From NCBI GenBank assembly GCA_949285025.1, contig CASDXG010000109.1, positions 1 through 43,904 on the forward strand: DNA of 43,904 nucleotides, read 5' to 3'. Below the pieces are notes generated by a model. It saw nothing but the letters and a program-made list of their open reading frames with translations. It was not told the origin of the DNA and ran no database searches. The DNA comes from an uncultured Bacteroides sp. GTDB lineage: Bacteria; Bacteroidota; Bacteroidia; Bacteroidales; Bacteroidaceae. A program made the position numbers and the translations under genes. This document shows positions 43,673-43,904 of the stretch, one piece after another (within the stretch, counting starts at the first letter, position 1; each line of letters opens with the position of its first letter).

Positions 43673-43904
43673 TTACTTACGCAATCCAAGTTCTTTGACA
43701 ATTGCACGATATCTTTCGATATCACGGCGCTTTAAATAATCAAGCAACGAACGGCGCTTTCCTACTAAAGTTGTCAATGCTCTTTCTGTACTATAATCTT
43801 TTCTGTTGAGCTTTAAATGCTCAGTCAGGTGAGAAATACGGTATGAAAACAATGCTATCTGCGCTTCAGGTGAGCCAGTATCAGTGTTAGACTTTCCGTA
43901 CTTT
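43673..43904 (-). CDS. rpsO: 30S ribosomal protein S15 (partial, 5' end outside window)
   Basis: The minus-strand reading gives 76 codons and a TAA stop at 43675-43673: [20 protein letters not shown], then [39 protein letters not shown] and a C-terminal IVKELGLRK. It binds 16S rRNA helix junctions early in 30S assembly. Members of the family in this phylum are 89 residues, so about 13 N-terminal residues lie past the window edge. It is not in the supplied frames because it is cut by the window end. A strong terminator follows it. Confidence 0.93.
   Translation of the reverse strand, partial: KYGKSNTDTGSPEAQIALFSYRISHLTEHLKLNRKDYSTERALTTLVGKRRSLLDYLKRRDIERYRAIVKELGLRK

Overview
This window is a chromosomal segment from a member of the Bacteroidota, most likely a gut-type Bacteroidales. 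Three things support this. Promoters follow the Bacteroidota -7 form TAnnTTTG. Several gene families are typical of the group: DUF6242 lipoprotein, BACON-CotH lipoprotein, DUF4369/thioredoxin-like lipoprotein, and BamA next to two Skp/OmpH chaperones. Shine-Dalgarno sequences are largely absent. I cannot name the genus. There is no phage, insertion sequence, integron or CRISPR array, and no gap between genes reaches 300 bases.

Layout. At 1-4.8 kb (mostly minus strand) lie tRNA-Gly(GCC), argH, an SRPBCC protein, pyrE, a ComF-type phosphoribosyltransferase, recX and prmC. At 4.8-12.1 kb (plus) are ribD, a DUF6242 lipoprotein, and an envelope group uppS-bamA-ompH-ompH that joins undecaprenyl carrier synthesis to outer-membrane protein assembly. 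murI follows. At 13-17.2 kb (minus) are a FtsX/LolCE-type permease and the group aroQ-pyk-O-methyltransferase-rbfA. At 17.3-27 kb (plus) are xerD, a probably abundant OmpA/TPR lipoprotein, a BACON-CotH lipoprotein, a redox-dead thioredoxin-like lipoprotein, a YifB/ComM ATPase and metG.

The accessory part is a surface-glycan locus at 27.1-35.8 kb. It holds a Wzx-type flippase, a reversed NodZ/GT11-like glycosyltransferase, a GT2 glycosyltransferase, a fused cytidylyltransferase-SDR enzyme resembling bacterial CDP-ribitol synthases, an overlapping LicD-family phosphotransferase, a GNT-I-like EDD-motif glycosyltransferase, a GT4 and a second GT2. A secreted GH38 alpha-mannosidase-like enzyme follows. 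The best candidate for a novel system is the fused CDP-ribitol synthase overlapping a LicD transferase. It would make and transfer ribitol phosphate onto a glycan, a layout parallel to animal ISPD plus fukutin/FKRP. No polymerase, ligase or initiating sugar-phosphate transferase is visible, so the locus probably depends on genes elsewhere.

The end of the window holds a large YfhO-family membrane protein (minus), the pair mtnN-luxS (S-adenosylhomocysteine recycling and AI-2 precursor formation), a secreted DUF1080 protein (minus) and the 3' part of rpsO (minus, cut by the window end). Convergent gene pairs are mostly separated by clear hairpin terminators.
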